64,000 nucleotides of DNA from Petrosia ficiformis (taxonomy: Eukaryota; Porifera; Demospongiae; Haplosclerida; Petrosiidae): assembly GCA_947044365.1 (NCBI GenBank), contig OX345638.1, forward strand, positions 3,829,201-3,893,200, read 5' to 3'. Below, one piece after another: positions 34,151-48,400 of the stretch (positions within the stretch are counted from its first letter, which is position 1; each line of letters starts with the position of its first letter). The position numbers and the translations under genes are program-made. The notes beneath the pieces are model-generated. The model was given only the letters and a program-made list of their open reading frames with translations, had not been told where the DNA came from and did not search any database.

Positions 34151-34810
34151 GGTTGTGTTTAACAACTAAGTAACTGGCACACCTACTAATTTACGTGAGC
34201 ACATGGCAGAGAATGTGCTGGCAGTGAAGCAATCTTAAGCTTACTATTGAAGAAGCAATAAAATTTCAAAAGCTGATTAAATATACCTCTTCTCTTGTGA
34301 ATGTAACAGTGAAAAGAGAAGTTACACAAAACCAGCTCATGATCAATTAGCAAGAATGATACTTCAATCACTTATTATACATGTACATAATTAGCTATGG
34401 TTATATAATGTTGGTACTCCCAATAATAAGATTATTTTTAGTTTTTGACATTCAAGCAGATGACTGGAGGTGTGACCTGGTCTGATCAGGGTGTGACTGA
34501 ACTCCCTCGAAATGAGCCTAGGATTAAGAGCATTACTTCCATGCACATACTCCCTCACATCTTGAACTAGTATATAAAGACATGTACCATTATGATTCAG
34601 TAATGTCCATCAGTGGATGGATAGCTACTACATTCCCAAAGATTCCAGAACATGTCATCACTCACAAAGATACTTTGTGATTTACTGCTACTATAAGTTA
34701 CTTGTATTATACTATATCTTAGTTATTAGCACTGTTAACTTCAGTTTTGTAATCAAATTTTTACTTTGTGATAAATGTTAAAAATACTGTATTAGTAATT
34801 TTAAAGCATT
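34151..34810. other. Intergenic stretch between copies D and E
   Basis: 3'-flank sequence of the family, matching 27700-28322 and the palindrome arms. No gene seen. Confidence 0.5.
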
Positions 34811-37800
34811 TTACAAACATTCAAACAGTGTATTAATAGATTGTCGTCCATCTATTATTCTCAATAACTTAATCCTATGGAGTCTAGAAGTAATACCAAG
34901 TTCTTTCTCTAGTATTTCCTCGTCAAATTCAGACAGAAGTGATCCAGTTATGTTTTCTTTGCGGAATTTATTTTTATACTTACTGAGACCAAGTTTATCA
35001 AGTAGCAAGAGGACCTGAAGAGAATAATATAGTATAATATAAGTTGAAAAGCACTATGTTGTCAATGTACCTGATCAATGGACAGGTTTATGAGATGTAG
35101 CTCTTCTTGGTGAGGAACCTCATCATCACTAACAGTTGTTGTTGTATACTTCTTTTTAACTTCCCTGCTGTCCATAGGTTTTAAGTCTAGGGTAGAAATA
35201 TAAATATTGTTTTTGGGATATCACTGTGGTTGGTTACCTTAATAGCATGTCAGTCAGTCAACAACATATATACCATTCACACTAATTCAGGTGTCAAAGA
35301 GAAAGTTTGTAATCTTAACTTGTTTGTTGTTGTTGTTCACAGTCATGACTAAGTACATTAAATTCATGGAGTGTAATGTCTGACAGATTTGAAAACAAGA
35401 TAGTGAGGATTCCCAAGTATTTTATATATGTAGTATTTCCCCCACTACAAGTTCACATAAGAACTGATATCAGCTACTTCTCCCACTATACATTCACCTA
35501 AGAACTGATAACAGCTAGCTAGACTTCACATCAGACGTTAGAGATATGATGTAACTGAGTAAATCAAATCTGTTAGAGCAGCTATGGAAGTACACTAAAT
35601 GTGTATAATAGTGATACCAAGGACCTGAATTGTGAATTTCAACACCAAAAGTTAACAATACAAATTTTCTCTTTCTCAAGTAATAGTATATTCATGAGTA
35701 TTGAAGTACTGTTTATCATTTGGCATCATTTATAGTATAGTTAATAGATTATTTATGTATAACATTCTTTACAAGTGTTTTAATGTGGCACTTTAGTGGC
35801 CAATCAAGGTGTCAATTAAATAATGTACTTGCTACATTCATGCATTATCTATCCTCAATAAAATTAAATTAAACAGTGTTGAAATTAATGGTTGATGTTT
35901 TGGTTGCATTTTCAGAGGGGTAGCTAGTTACGCATTTAGTAATTAATACATTCTAAAGATGCAGTAATGAATTGCATACAATTAGGATGATTAGAAGTCT
36001 CTGTTCATGGTCTAATACCGCAAAACCAAAATTGACTAGTTTATTGGTTAGTGTTACAGTTGCAAGGAATAGTGGAAATTGTAATTTAATTTGCAGCGTA
36101 GATTGTTATGGATATAGATGTGATTATAATCCAATAATTGTAACTAATAAGAATAAATATTTTAATTAAATCATTTTAGGTTTCTAAACCTTCTTTGTGT
36201 ATCTAATATGAGATATTAGGCATGATAACTGATTATAATTGGTACATATATATATCTTTTATATCTTTTATATAATTAGTACAAAGTAGCTATGGCATTA
36301 GGTGTACATTGCTGTGGCATACACTAAATCAAAAACAACTTCATATAAGCAAGCATTGGAAAAAATCAAGTTTAACTTTTCTCACCAACATAATTATTTG
36401 TATACACAAATGCATGTAAATTATAAACACTAACCTCCATCAACCTTCTGTCTCAAGTCTTTAACACATTGCATTAGTATGCTATTACTATGTTTTAATT
36501 GCAGAAGTTCCTCCTGTATTGAACGAGGTTTGGTGACATGTATCGAAAAATCTATATCATCATAAAGAGCTGTAGAATCACTCAAGGAGTGATCAATCTC
36601 CTGATAGGAATTATTTGTCTGCAAAGGTTCACGATTGTCAGTAACTGGTAAGTAAGAAGACAAGTAAGTATATTCTTCTGATGAATCGAGATGTTGAGAA
36701 GATATGCTTTGTGTTGGGTATACCATGGCTTTTAAGGTTAGAGTAACACCATTTTTCCATGCTTCTCCATCTTGAACACATTGAAAAGCAATATTTTGTA
36801 CTTTATTTTTTGTTGGAGAGATATCAGTAATCACTTCCTTAACGTGCGAAGGATGAAATGTTTCAAGAATGGTCTTACTTTTCTCGAAAAGAAGCTGTCT
36901 ATCATCTTCTTCAAGTTCAATTACCTCAAAATTGATTGGTACATTGGCTAGTATCTCAACAATACTTCCTGGACGACTGTGATATGATGCAACAAGGGAT
37001 TGTTCTGAACTTACCATAGTGAGTGTATATGGGTGTCTGAATTTTTGTTGGATGTTTTTCTCAGTATAAAAGATTTTGGCTTTAACTGGGAAATTCAGGT
37101 ACTCTACTACTTCTGAAAGGTATAGCTTGATTTTCAAAACATTGGTAGTAAAAGAGATTTTCATTGATTCACGAAGAACTTTCAGCTCATTGGATGGTAT
37201 GCTGATACACCTCAATTTCTTTCGGCCATCAAATCCTCTCAGAACTAAAACTTCCCCTTCAACAAACGAGGATACTTTCTTCTTTCCAGCAAAACCTTTG
37301 TCAACTGCTACCACTTGTGGCAATGGATGTGATTTAAATAGATGGCTAGTTGTTGGGAATGAAAACCCAATTTCAGCAACCTCATCATTATCGACTGGAT
37401 TATACATTACACTACACTGTATGGAAGAGTTAATAGGTATTATTAGTTTCTTCCTTGAATGCGTATAAACAGCATGGACTACAGTTGTTTCCTTTAGGCA
37501 GTGTACATCAAGCAATTCTCCATCAAGAAGTGAATTTCCTCCACCAATACCATAGATTGACTCACTGACGGATAAACGGAATGGAATATCACTTGTAAAT
37601 TTATTCATAATTTCATGGAGTGGCAATTGAGGTGATACTTTGATGGCATCATATATCTGTTCTTCTGCTCCAGTAGTGAATACACGATGGAGTTTTGGTG
37701 CTAGTTCACTCTTCTGTTTACATGATCTGTTTGTTTCTGTATGCGAATTTTGCTGATTTTGTGCCCTTGAAGGAACAGGAGGAGGTAGAATACTGCTCTT

Positions 37801-37872
37801 GGGTCTTGGAGGTAGAGGTTGAGGCGGAGGTGAGGTATTATTCTTGAGCTCTTCACTTCGTATTTCTTCCAT
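34811..37872 (-). CDS. CABIT-SAM adaptor-like protein, copy E
   Basis: Exons 37872-36435, 35186-35071 and 35014-34811 with GT/AG borders and matching phase; 585 residues, the longest copy. Two extra residues in the proline-rich start (PPPQPLPPRPK) give a strong SH3-ligand-like stretch. CABIT-like modules, coiled coil and SAM are as in copy A, ending FECL. The intron is 1.25 kb and alignable with A. The tail keeps EYTYLSS and YDDID tyrosine motifs. It lies just upstream of the DP 3' end, the arrangement also seen for copy F and the DP pseudogene. Everything is open, so this is the best candidate, with A, for a functional gene. Confidence 0.84.
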
Positions 37873-38100
37873 CACTGAATTAGGTGTGTAGACACAACTA
37901 TAATAATTGTAATACAGTGAAATTACTGGTGTTGTTTTGGTAATAGCATTTGTTAACCAAAAGCTTACAATTGATAACACATGCAAGCGTGCGATCTTGC
38001 TACTCCAGACACAACATACAGTCTTAAAATAATTATAATTCAGTCCAACTTAACAAAATATTGTTGTTACAGATACCCACAATAATAATTATGTGCATAC

Positions 38101-38215
38101 CTCTCTAATACAAGAAATCCAATTCCAACTAGACAAGACAGAGAAAAACTTTCACAGTACAGTGAGCACACAACATCGATGTCGCAGGCAACGCCCATTT
38201 ATTTTGCGAAAATTG
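38101..38215 (-). promoter_or_regulatory. 5' non-coding exon and promoter-proximal block of copy E
   Basis: Conserved block ending at a GTATGC donor (exon end 38101), with CATCGATGTCGCAGGCAACG and GCCCATTTATTT. It is only about 460 bp from the DP stop codon, so the copy E promoter lies in the DP 3' flank. Confidence 0.5.
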
Positions 38216-38670
38216 ATAGAATAAAATTTAATTTTATCAATTTTTTTATTGTACAGAAAACTTCATACAAAACTACAGATCTGAATGCATAAAATTGTTA
38301 ATCAACAAAAGAGAGGGAAAAAAAATCTATAGAATAAGCAATATATATATTTTCTTTTAATTCAATATAAATAGGAGTAAACATCTGATAAAAACAACTC
38401 AATAGATTCAAATTATAAAATGTAATCCCTGGACCTGAATATACATATACACATCGTAGACACATACTTATCACACACACTTATTCATAAAATTATATAT
38501 TAAGTATCAATGCATACAACAGATATACATACACATACTGTGTATATAAAATAAGGACATTGCATGAGAAACATCCGAAGAAATAATGGTTAATAATTTA
38601 AACATTAATTTTTAAAAGAATACAAGATGTTTTATCTTAATTAGAAGATTCTCAAAAACATTTACTCTGC

Positions 38671-39497
38671 TCATGTGGTTGGGTATGTTAAAAATGAACC
38701 TGTAGTTGATGTTACGTTGTCTGTTTGTTTTATAGACTGGTTCTGTGATGATTGTGGCTGTTGTTGATTTGGCAATCCATTCAATAGAGACATAGTATTT
38801 GACGAAGAAGCTAAAGGAACCTGTTGTTGTTGTTGTTGCTTCAAAAGAGATGATACATTTTGCTGTAATGAAGCAATGATTTCAGCTACACTAGCATTAC
38901 CAGGTAATGATGACAATGGTTGGACTGTGACAATTTTCGCACCTGGTGATTTTCCTTGAGGAATCAGTGGTGCAGATAGAGAAGACGACTGACCAGCAAT
39001 CATTGGCTGGCTGAGATTAACAGCTTGAGATTTTAATAAAGGGGATAGTGGAGTTTTAGAAGAAGGGGAAGGTGCAAAGTTCAAAGGTCGTGCAGTAACA
39101 GTACCACTGCGTAACTGAGCAGTGCTTTGTGACGAGAATACAGTAGTAGAAGGTGAGTTAAGAATTTGAGAAGTTTTAAGAGGAGAACTCGAAGGCAATA
39201 GTGAAGAATGGTTACCAGCCTGTTGTAATTGCTGGAGTGTTGATAAAACTGCTGCAACACTATTAGGTGAATTTACACCAGGTGCTGTTGCAATAGCCAT
39301 TGGAGAATTAATTGAAGAGGTACTGCTACTGGTTTCATTGAGTAGAGGAGTGAGATGAGCAGTAGCAGTAGGAGACATTTGACAGGTAGTAGGTGTAGAT
39401 GTATTGGTTGATTGAGTTATAGGAACTATTCCAGGAGGCGGGTTTGTTAATGGGGACTGAGGTACAGTGTGAGATAAAGCCGATATCTGAGCCATTT
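38671..39497 (-). CDS. TFDP: DP exon 12: low-complexity C-terminal domain
   Basis: Starts after the acceptor CCTCACAG with the conserved phrase EMAQ that ends the DP domain. It then gives 270 residues rich in Ser, Thr, Pro and Gln, including KQQQQQQ and [11 protein letters not shown]. Human DP1 has a short acidic end instead; a long Q/S/T tail suggests a transactivation or interaction role specific to this lineage (inference). Confidence 0.9.
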
Positions 39498-42400
39498 CTG
39501 TGAGGATGTAACATTACACCATTGGTGCAGTGATATGATTGTATGTATACACACACACATTATTTTCAGAGACTATATTTTTTTACACAAATTATATCGA
39601 GTAAGGTGCAAGTTAGTTCAAATGTTGTCCTACTAATACATTATATGTTTACTGTATTAGTGTTGTTTTAGTAACTATAAATAAAGTTAACTAAACTATA
39701 AGTCTATTTCAATAAAATAAACTGAAAATTGCATCCTAAACTCTTTTTAGTAAGCCTAATATAGTCATTATTGTCATACTAAAACAACACTACACTGTAC
39801 TTTCATTGACTACAGTGTACTTTGTACTACACAGCATTACACCTTAATACCATGCTATCACATACAAATATAAAAGGATTCACACATGCCTACAGTACAA
39901 AGTATTACTATAGTAGTAAAGTTGAATATCATCTTATTAAGGTGTAGCTCCCATCATAGTATGTAAACTTAATAAAGTCAGGTATTGTATAATATCACAG
40001 GTGTAGTGATAAAGGAATTTATTCACATTATATTGCAGTGTAACTAATAGAGGTATAAATGTACGTTTTAGGGCAGAAACAAATACACATGTACATGTAC
40101 TAATAATATTTGCACATTCATTTGTTATTTTGGTATTCAAATATACTTTTTGGTATTCAGTTAATATTTGTGCATGTGCAGATTGCAGAAACAAAAAACA
40201 CGTGTAATATTTATGGAAATTAAAGGTTTGGTGAAAAGTTTGTTAATAGCATTCTACGCTTGTAATCACAGAATGGACAATAAGATTGTTGTTATAAATC
40301 ATGACAAACAATTTTGTGTTCACAATTACGTAAGATATCGTCAGTGCCTCACAGAGGATGGAAAGCACAAAACACACATACAAGCATCTGGGGAAGGGGT
40401 CAGTTGTGGAGTACATGTATTTATAATCTCCTAGGCTAATTTCTCTAAAATTGTAACTTTCCAGTTGTTAATTGGGGCAAGCCTGAGCAAGCCCCACACT
40501 TATCACTCTGCTGAAAGTTTACAATGTATATGTATATATATATATACATAATATATATTGTACGTCATTTCGTATTATCTTTGGTTGTATGGTATGTATT
40601 CGGTAAATATCTTAATGTTCAAATTTTCAAGCATTTCAAATTAAAATGTTTTAAAGCCACATGCATGTCACTGCTTGATAGCTATGAATTGAGGAAAAGA
40701 AGAGCTAGGGATAGAGCTAAACAAGCTGCAGAGACCAAAGAGAAAAGAGAAACAAGACTGTCTAAGAGGAGAAGCTTTCTTTGTCTAAAGTAGATTGAAG
40801 TTTCGAGGTCATTCTAGCTGAGATCTTTTCCAATAAAATACTTAACATCAGGATTATTCCTACTTTGTTTAGCAGGTGATACCTCTAAAACCAACCGTTC
40901 AGCTGTTGCATTTTGCCCTTCAATCTCACAAAACACTTGCCTTTGCTCTATGTCAAAAATTTGGTTATTCTAGCCACAGGTTCGCCCCATAATGATAGCA
41001 TGCATGTGCAAGTAGTATTAGTATTAAAATACTATATCTATAACTTCTATATATGTACATTGTACATCTAGTTAACCTTTGTTAGTTTAGTAATCTTTGT
41101 TAGTTTAATCAATGCCTAAGGGCATACATGTAAGTACTAATACATGTATTAATACATGTACTAATGCATGTACCATTGAATTGTGTATACTCTTGTTATC
41201 AATACACATTCAGTGAAGTCATATATAGACATCCTACTATACAAACGTACCATCTAAAACAGGTTCAAATATTTTTGGTAATTGAGATTTTGCTTGTGCT
41301 AGGGATTCAGGAGTACAACTACCTGAATATAATCCACAATCTAATCCCATTTTCTTCAGTATATCAACATCTTGATGCAGTTCAAATGTGTTGTCAAAAT
41401 TAAAAACATACTCTGATCTAAGGACAAGAAAGGTTTGTCAAAAATCATAAATATAGACATTAACAGACCAGCAGAGTCTGTCAGATACAGAACAGACACA
41501 CATACATGTACGTATACATACAAACAGTCAGTCAGACAGACCGACAGAAAGGCGCATGCACTCACAGACGAAGATAGCGGTGAGATATCAATTTCATAAC
41601 AACTAATAAATTTTAATGGCTAAGGAAGGATGGATGACTCTACCATTCTCCTCTAGGAAGCACACTAAACATAATCAAAATTACATTGGTGCATGTACAT
41701 TGCATATCTACATGTACATTGCATATCTACATGTACATGTACATCGCATATCTACATGTACATGTACATTGCACATCTACATGTACATTGCATATCTACA
41801 CATGTACATTGCATATCTACATGTGCATGTACAGTACAAGTCAAAAAAATTTACATTTCGTATTTGTAGTACGACTGTAGTATGATCATAGTACATGTAT
41901 GAACCTGATCATACAATACTATTAACATTGCGTTAAAACAGTTTATTTGCATTTAAATGTTTAATTAACGTTTGCAATTAATCATTACTGAAATGTGAAG
42001 CTTCAGTTTTCTTGTTGAATTCTTGATGCTCAAGTTTTCCGTTATATAAACCATATACCATTTATACGATCTATCACTGAATATTTAACTGCCGTTTAAA
42101 CTGAGTTTTTATGAAGATTTAGCGTACTATGAAGTGTAGAACGTGCGTACTACGAATACAAAACATTAAAGTTTTACTATATATACATGTACATGTATAT
42201 TGACACTATATTCACAATGTGTGGTCTAGGAAGCATACAGTACCTGACAAAAATAACGTGTCACGCGTGACCCGCGCAATTTGTACTGCGTGTTACAGGC
42301 AAGACCAATTTGCAAAATATTGCGTGATCGTGGGAGGTACACGCGCGGCATCTCCCACGATCACGCGAGAGTACGTAGTCGTGCCCACGCATTGTTTTGA

Positions 42401-45400
42401 GCATGCGTGATTCAGGAAAATGGCTGTAAGTTTGTTGCAAACGCTCCAAGAATTCTTTAGTGTTTTATGCAGGTAGATGACTACTAAAAGCAAAAACTGG
42501 AGTTTCAGAAGGTAATCAGAGAAGCACAAGATTCATCAGCTATACCATTATTATCAATATGCATATTATTTTTGAAATATAAAATTTATTTGTATGTAAC
42601 ATGATACATTATAATTATATATAATTATACTGTATATTACAATACTAAAAGTTAACAATAAAAAGCTATGTTGCAATAATTATAGGTGCATGTAATTAAT
42701 AAAATAATTATAATCCAAGTTTTCATTTGGTATGATGACACATTTCGTCAATACCTTCCCTTATCTCTTGATCTATCATCTCACTGGTTGCTTAGGAGGG
42801 AAAACATCCAGACAAGTTCTTATTCCATCTGTTTTGATGTGATCGAGTTTAACTTTCTCACTTGAACAAAATACAGGACTCAAGGTTTCAAATGGTATCT
42901 GTGGCTTCTGTGCACAGCACTTTGAACTTACCACATCCTACCATAAAGATATATATATATATATATAATATATGTATTATATACATTTATATAGCCTTCC
43001 CTACCTGGTAGTGAATATCCCTTCACATTTAAGCAACTAGATGTTGGTGAAGAGCAATAACTCTTTGTCTCTCATATTCTCCCAATGGCATCTCAAAGAA
43101 GGTACAAAAGAAACTTTAGAAACTTGCAAAAACCCGGTCAAATAACGTTTATATTGCGTGATCGCGCGCGCGACGTGATTCAATTAATCGCATACCGCGC
43201 GTTTTGGTTTTACGTGCAGTCAGCCGTGCACGCGTGTAAATTAGACGATCTCGCATGACTTCCTGCAACAATACTGCGTGGGCCGCGTAAGTTATTTTTG
43301 TCAGGTACTGTAAAGTACTCACTTGTCACTTGATATGCTACAGTCAATGGTGGTCTGTTTACTTGTATTGACTAGAATAAATGGAAGTCCAATAGCTGAA
43401 TGTTGAGTGGGAGGTTCTCCTGATTCTGCTCGCTCACGATTTCGTTTCATCAAATTCTTGAGAGTCAAAATCTGATAATAGAACAAGTGAATAATATATA
43501 ATTATATATAATGTATAAAGATCTAATATATAATTATATATAATGTATAAAGATTAATTTGTTGAAACAAAAACTCAGTTTTTAGTGTGATTATGTGAAC
43601 ATGCTCATATACATGTGATGTACATGTATGTTTGTATAGCATTGATTATGGCCCATAGGGCCATCCCTATGATTAGGGTTTGATGTACATGTATAAACTA
43701 TATAATATATATATATAATTATATTCTTTTGTTTCTTGCTTGTAGCAGTATAATAGCTGTTCTATCTGAAATATATTCCTAAAGTTCTAAAAGGTTCTTT
43801 AAGAAGTAGATAATCAAAAGAACAGGGTGTTGTGTTTCAGGCATGAGAAAGTCAGCCATGATTAATGAATGTTGGACACCACAAAGCAATCATAGGGATA
43901 CTTTTTTATCTATATATATTTTTCACTAACAATTTTCTAATACACATCAACTATCATGTGTTCATAAAGGTAGGAATCCATACACATTAATTGACTACTA
44001 ATAACCTGTATGATGAGCTCATGTAACTCAGTTCTCTGCTTTGTAATATGTTCTTCAGATTGAGTCAGTTCTGCCTACAATAAACAAATAAGAAATTGCT
44101 ATATACAGCTGTATGTACATTTAGAATATACAATAGTTAAATCAACCAATCAGATTGCTCAATTGCAGGTTTCTGTATATTCATTTAGATACCTATTACA
44201 GTAATCTAGATACCTGAAATTTTACTTACATGTAGATAGATACCTATGAATATCTCATTAAAATAATTGTGATTTATAATATTTATACTTACATGTATAA
44301 TACCCAGTGATCTGCCCAGGATATTTAGAGTGGTGGTTGCATTCTACTATGCATTTAGTGCTGCTTATCCAGTTTTTACTAAATTCTGTCACAGTAGCCT
44401 ATATATGTATTATCTGAGAGGTGGTTAATTTATTTAAGAGGTGGTTAATTTATCTAAGAGGTGGTTAATTCATCTGAGAGGTGGTTATTCCCGACCAGTG
44501 TGGGCAGAACACTGTAATACCGGTATAACAAATAGTTATTATTCTGCTTTAGTTCAGTTTCATGATCAATTTCTATACTATTTATAATTACATTTGCACA
44601 TGAAGTAACATTTAGTATTGGTATACATGTACATGGATTGGAATGAGATGGTGATTTGAGCTGGTGTACTGGAGTTGTTGTTAAAGTTGTTAGATTGATA
44701 GAAGTTATATTTATATTCTCTTCTAAAGGCTGATTGTCTGAGAGACATTGCTGTTGTACATCGGATGTCCGTTTGTGACTTCTTTTTTGTTTGCATGATG
44801 CACCACAACTTTTGGTTTGAACTATTTACGCTTTGCACTCGGAGTTCATAGCAACAATTCTTGGGCTTCTTTATCCACGTACATGTAGATCCCTTGGCTT
44901 TAGTGTATAACCAACATGTATACAGCACTTAGCATGTAAATTACATTGTAGTGCAACATCATTAAAGTCATATGTACATATACATGTAGTTTACTAACTT
45001 GTATATGTTCACATTCTTGTACTGAATTTGTGGGTAGGCCTATCCAACGAATTTCTTTCTTTTCTTTGCTAATGATGTTCATAGCCATTAATACATTTAA
45101 TGCATCATAGACTCTTCTTCGAATGTTCTTCTGATCAATTTGCTACAGGCAATATGAATACATACATGATTACACAAAAAAGTATTACACATGTACAATG
45201 TCATATAATGAGGTGATACATGTTTTTTAGTATTCACTTAATGATTGAGAAGTCGTTGATATTCATTGAACCTAACCCTAATACTCAACCATGTTCATTA
45301 GATTTTGATGGCAAAGTTTGAATGTATATGTACACATAAGAATACATATTGTATATACAACTGTACATGCATACAGTACTGCATTTAAATCACCATAGCA

Positions 45401-48400
45401 CTAATGCCCTTAGGCATTGACTAAACTAACAAAAGCTATACTATGTAAACGTAATGTACTTATTGGTAAGTAATCTTTGTTAGTTTAGTCAATGTCTTAT
45501 AAGTGCCTAAGTGCATAAGTGCTGACACACAAAAGAAAAGTAAACTATGAATAATTAACTAACTAACAGGGAAAAACCCACACTATGCTTGATACTCGCA
45601 GCTTGAGTGCATATTCTTTTATCATTAATCATCCCCCACACACAGGATGATACAACTTCCCCTTAACTAAATGTGCATAATTACATATATACAACACAAT
45701 AATACTGTAATTGTGTATGTAACACAAACATATACAGACTATACATGTATATGTAAACACACTTGTACATTAAACATGTTAGAAAAGTAAACACAGAGAT
45801 GGACGTAAACACCAACTAAGGCAATTTGTAAAGAAATAAATGTCCGAATGGTAAACTATACAAAGAAAGTCAAACTGATACATGTACATGTACATGTACA
45901 GTATATGTAGTCATGTACACATGTAATTTGACTAAGCTAAACTTAAAAGCTGCCAGTCATTTCATTCTCAGCAGTAGCAAAATAGACAGTCTATGACTAT
46001 GAGATTCCCAACATACAATTTACATGTACATGTACATGTATATTGTGTATATATACATTATATACAAATACATGTACATGTATGAAGGCAAAGTGAAAAC
46101 TTGGCTTAGAATATTGTATTACCAAATATGCATTGAGAAATGTTTCAAACTTGCAGTTGATATACAATGTACATGTACATGTACATGTACATGTACATGT
46201 ACATGTACAGACGATGATGAGTAAGTATTATAACAAAAAAATAATTCATATTTACTTTTTCTTAAAATTCACTTACCCCTTCATTTCCAGCTCTTTGTTC
46301 TGCTTCCCCCAATTCTTTCACAAGTTCATCAGCAACCTGTACAAATACCAGGCAAATGATACACACAATGTACATGTACAAACACACACAGACACTGACA
46401 CATGAATATTTAATTGTTCTTTGGCCTTTCACTGTTCTGTATGCTTTGGTTTGTGTTATGTTTCAGTTTCAATGTCGCTAGATTTTGAATAATGTTCCAC
46501 TTGGAATTACTGTCTCACAGTTGAGCTACATATGTACATGTATCTATCAATTAACAGTAGATATCTCATCATGATACAACAACTGTATTGCGAGACATTA
46601 AAACTGTTATACCTTTTGAACTAATATTCTTTAGAAACTTTCTCACGTATTTATTTACATGTATTCCTTGTTAATTATGTATATCAATCAGAACTCTACG
46701 TTTTTTGTAATTACATATTTTGAGACAGCAGGACTTGTATTGAGTAGGAAATGACATCACCATTTGGAATTACAAAGGTACAGTATACTGTATGTCAATA
46801 AATAAGTAATTACTCAGTAGTTTCCAACAGTAGTTTTGACAGTAATTGCTATACATGTACTTGTTAATTGAACACCACAGTAGTGAGACAGTAATTACTA
46901 CATGTATATTATACTGACAGTAGAACTAAGTAATTACTGTTACTGTTACTGTACATGTACATGTATGTGTAGTAAAATTGAACTTTTGCTATACAAAATG
47001 TTTGCTTCCAGAGTCTATAAGAATTAACCGTTCAATTTACAGAAGAATTGGAGTTATGAAATTCAACAACAGAAATGTGTAAACAAACAGATACATGTAT
47101 CTTGCCAATGAATTTCATTAAGAATTTTGCCATAATACACAGTTTTATAGTGGGTGTCTCTAAAATATTGAAATAAACATTTCAGACCAGAAAACATTGA
47201 TGTACATGTACATGGAAAATCATGTGCTCAGCAAGCTAGCACAAAGGAAACAACACTTATCACAACACACCACACATAAAATATACACTAAATAAATAAA
47301 TAAATAAGATAAATAGTAATAAAAACCACAAAGAATTAGCAGAAGCTAGAGTGGCTTATAAAATTTAAGAGCTGTGATGGTTTAGAAAATGTGATAGCCA
47401 TAAAGAATTTAGTAACACCCATAATGGCTTAGAAGATTCAATAGCTACAATGTACATGTACAATGTACATGTATGTGTTTAACATGTACATGTGTATTAT
47501 ATACAGTAATATATACAGTACATATACATGTAGATTATGTGATACCTCATTGTATGTCGTGTTCCCTTTCTCTCGAACTTTCTCACACACAAGCTGAGAG
47601 AAATGTCTCAATCCTTTACTTTGTTTCTCTCCTGTTCCTTTACTTGCAGAATAACCACCTCTTCTACGTTTAATGCTTTATTAAGATAACAAAAAGATGA
47701 AAATGTCATGCATAACAATATACATGTACATGTACACTACATGTACACATACATGGAAAATCATGTTCTCAGCGAGCTAACACAGAGGAAACAACACACA
47801 ATACAACACATAACACATCAGAAATGTGTGTGTGTGTATTAGAAATGCATGATATGATTATCATACATGTAGGAAAATCATAATTTTTGATATTATCAAA
47901 ATTCATTCACTCCTAGCTAATGAGATTATGGATTTTCGTATTAACAACACAAAGCTAGGAATTGGCTGAGATTCTTATCACTAATTTCAAGTAATTAGGC
48001 CAATTAAGCCAATTAAGCCAATTAAGCCAACTCATCAAAAATATATATACATGTATATATACACTGTATATATACACTGTATATAGCTCAGGTATTTATA
48101 TATGGTTTTATTGTGGGATAGTGATAACAATATACAGGGCTGCATTTATTTTGGGTGGGGTATGCACCCCTTACTAAACTCTTGCCCTCATTTCAATTTT
48201 TCAACATAAATTATTAATTTGCAACTTTCAGTGCATAAAATTGCACAATCAAAGGTATAGGTATAGCTAAGTGAATTAGTTTACTTTAAAGTCAAACAGG
48301 TATTTATTGGGAGTAACGATTCCATGTATCGACAATTTCTTCAAGATCCTTTCTCTGAAAATGCACCAGAAGTGATCTCAGAGTCTAAAATTAACATTTT

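Larger units (their letters stand above)
38250..45875. other. Segmental duplicate of the DP 3' half (right, intact copy)
   Basis: Counterpart of 3912-11523. It contains the intact DP exons 8-12. Present only here are the 1,073-bp element 42238-43310 and the segment with exons 8 and 9. Confidence 0.85.

Noticed and set aside
44578..44928. 116-codon minus-strand frame in a DP intron
   Set aside because: Low-complexity composition, no domain, lies between exons 9 and 8 that splice in phase without it.
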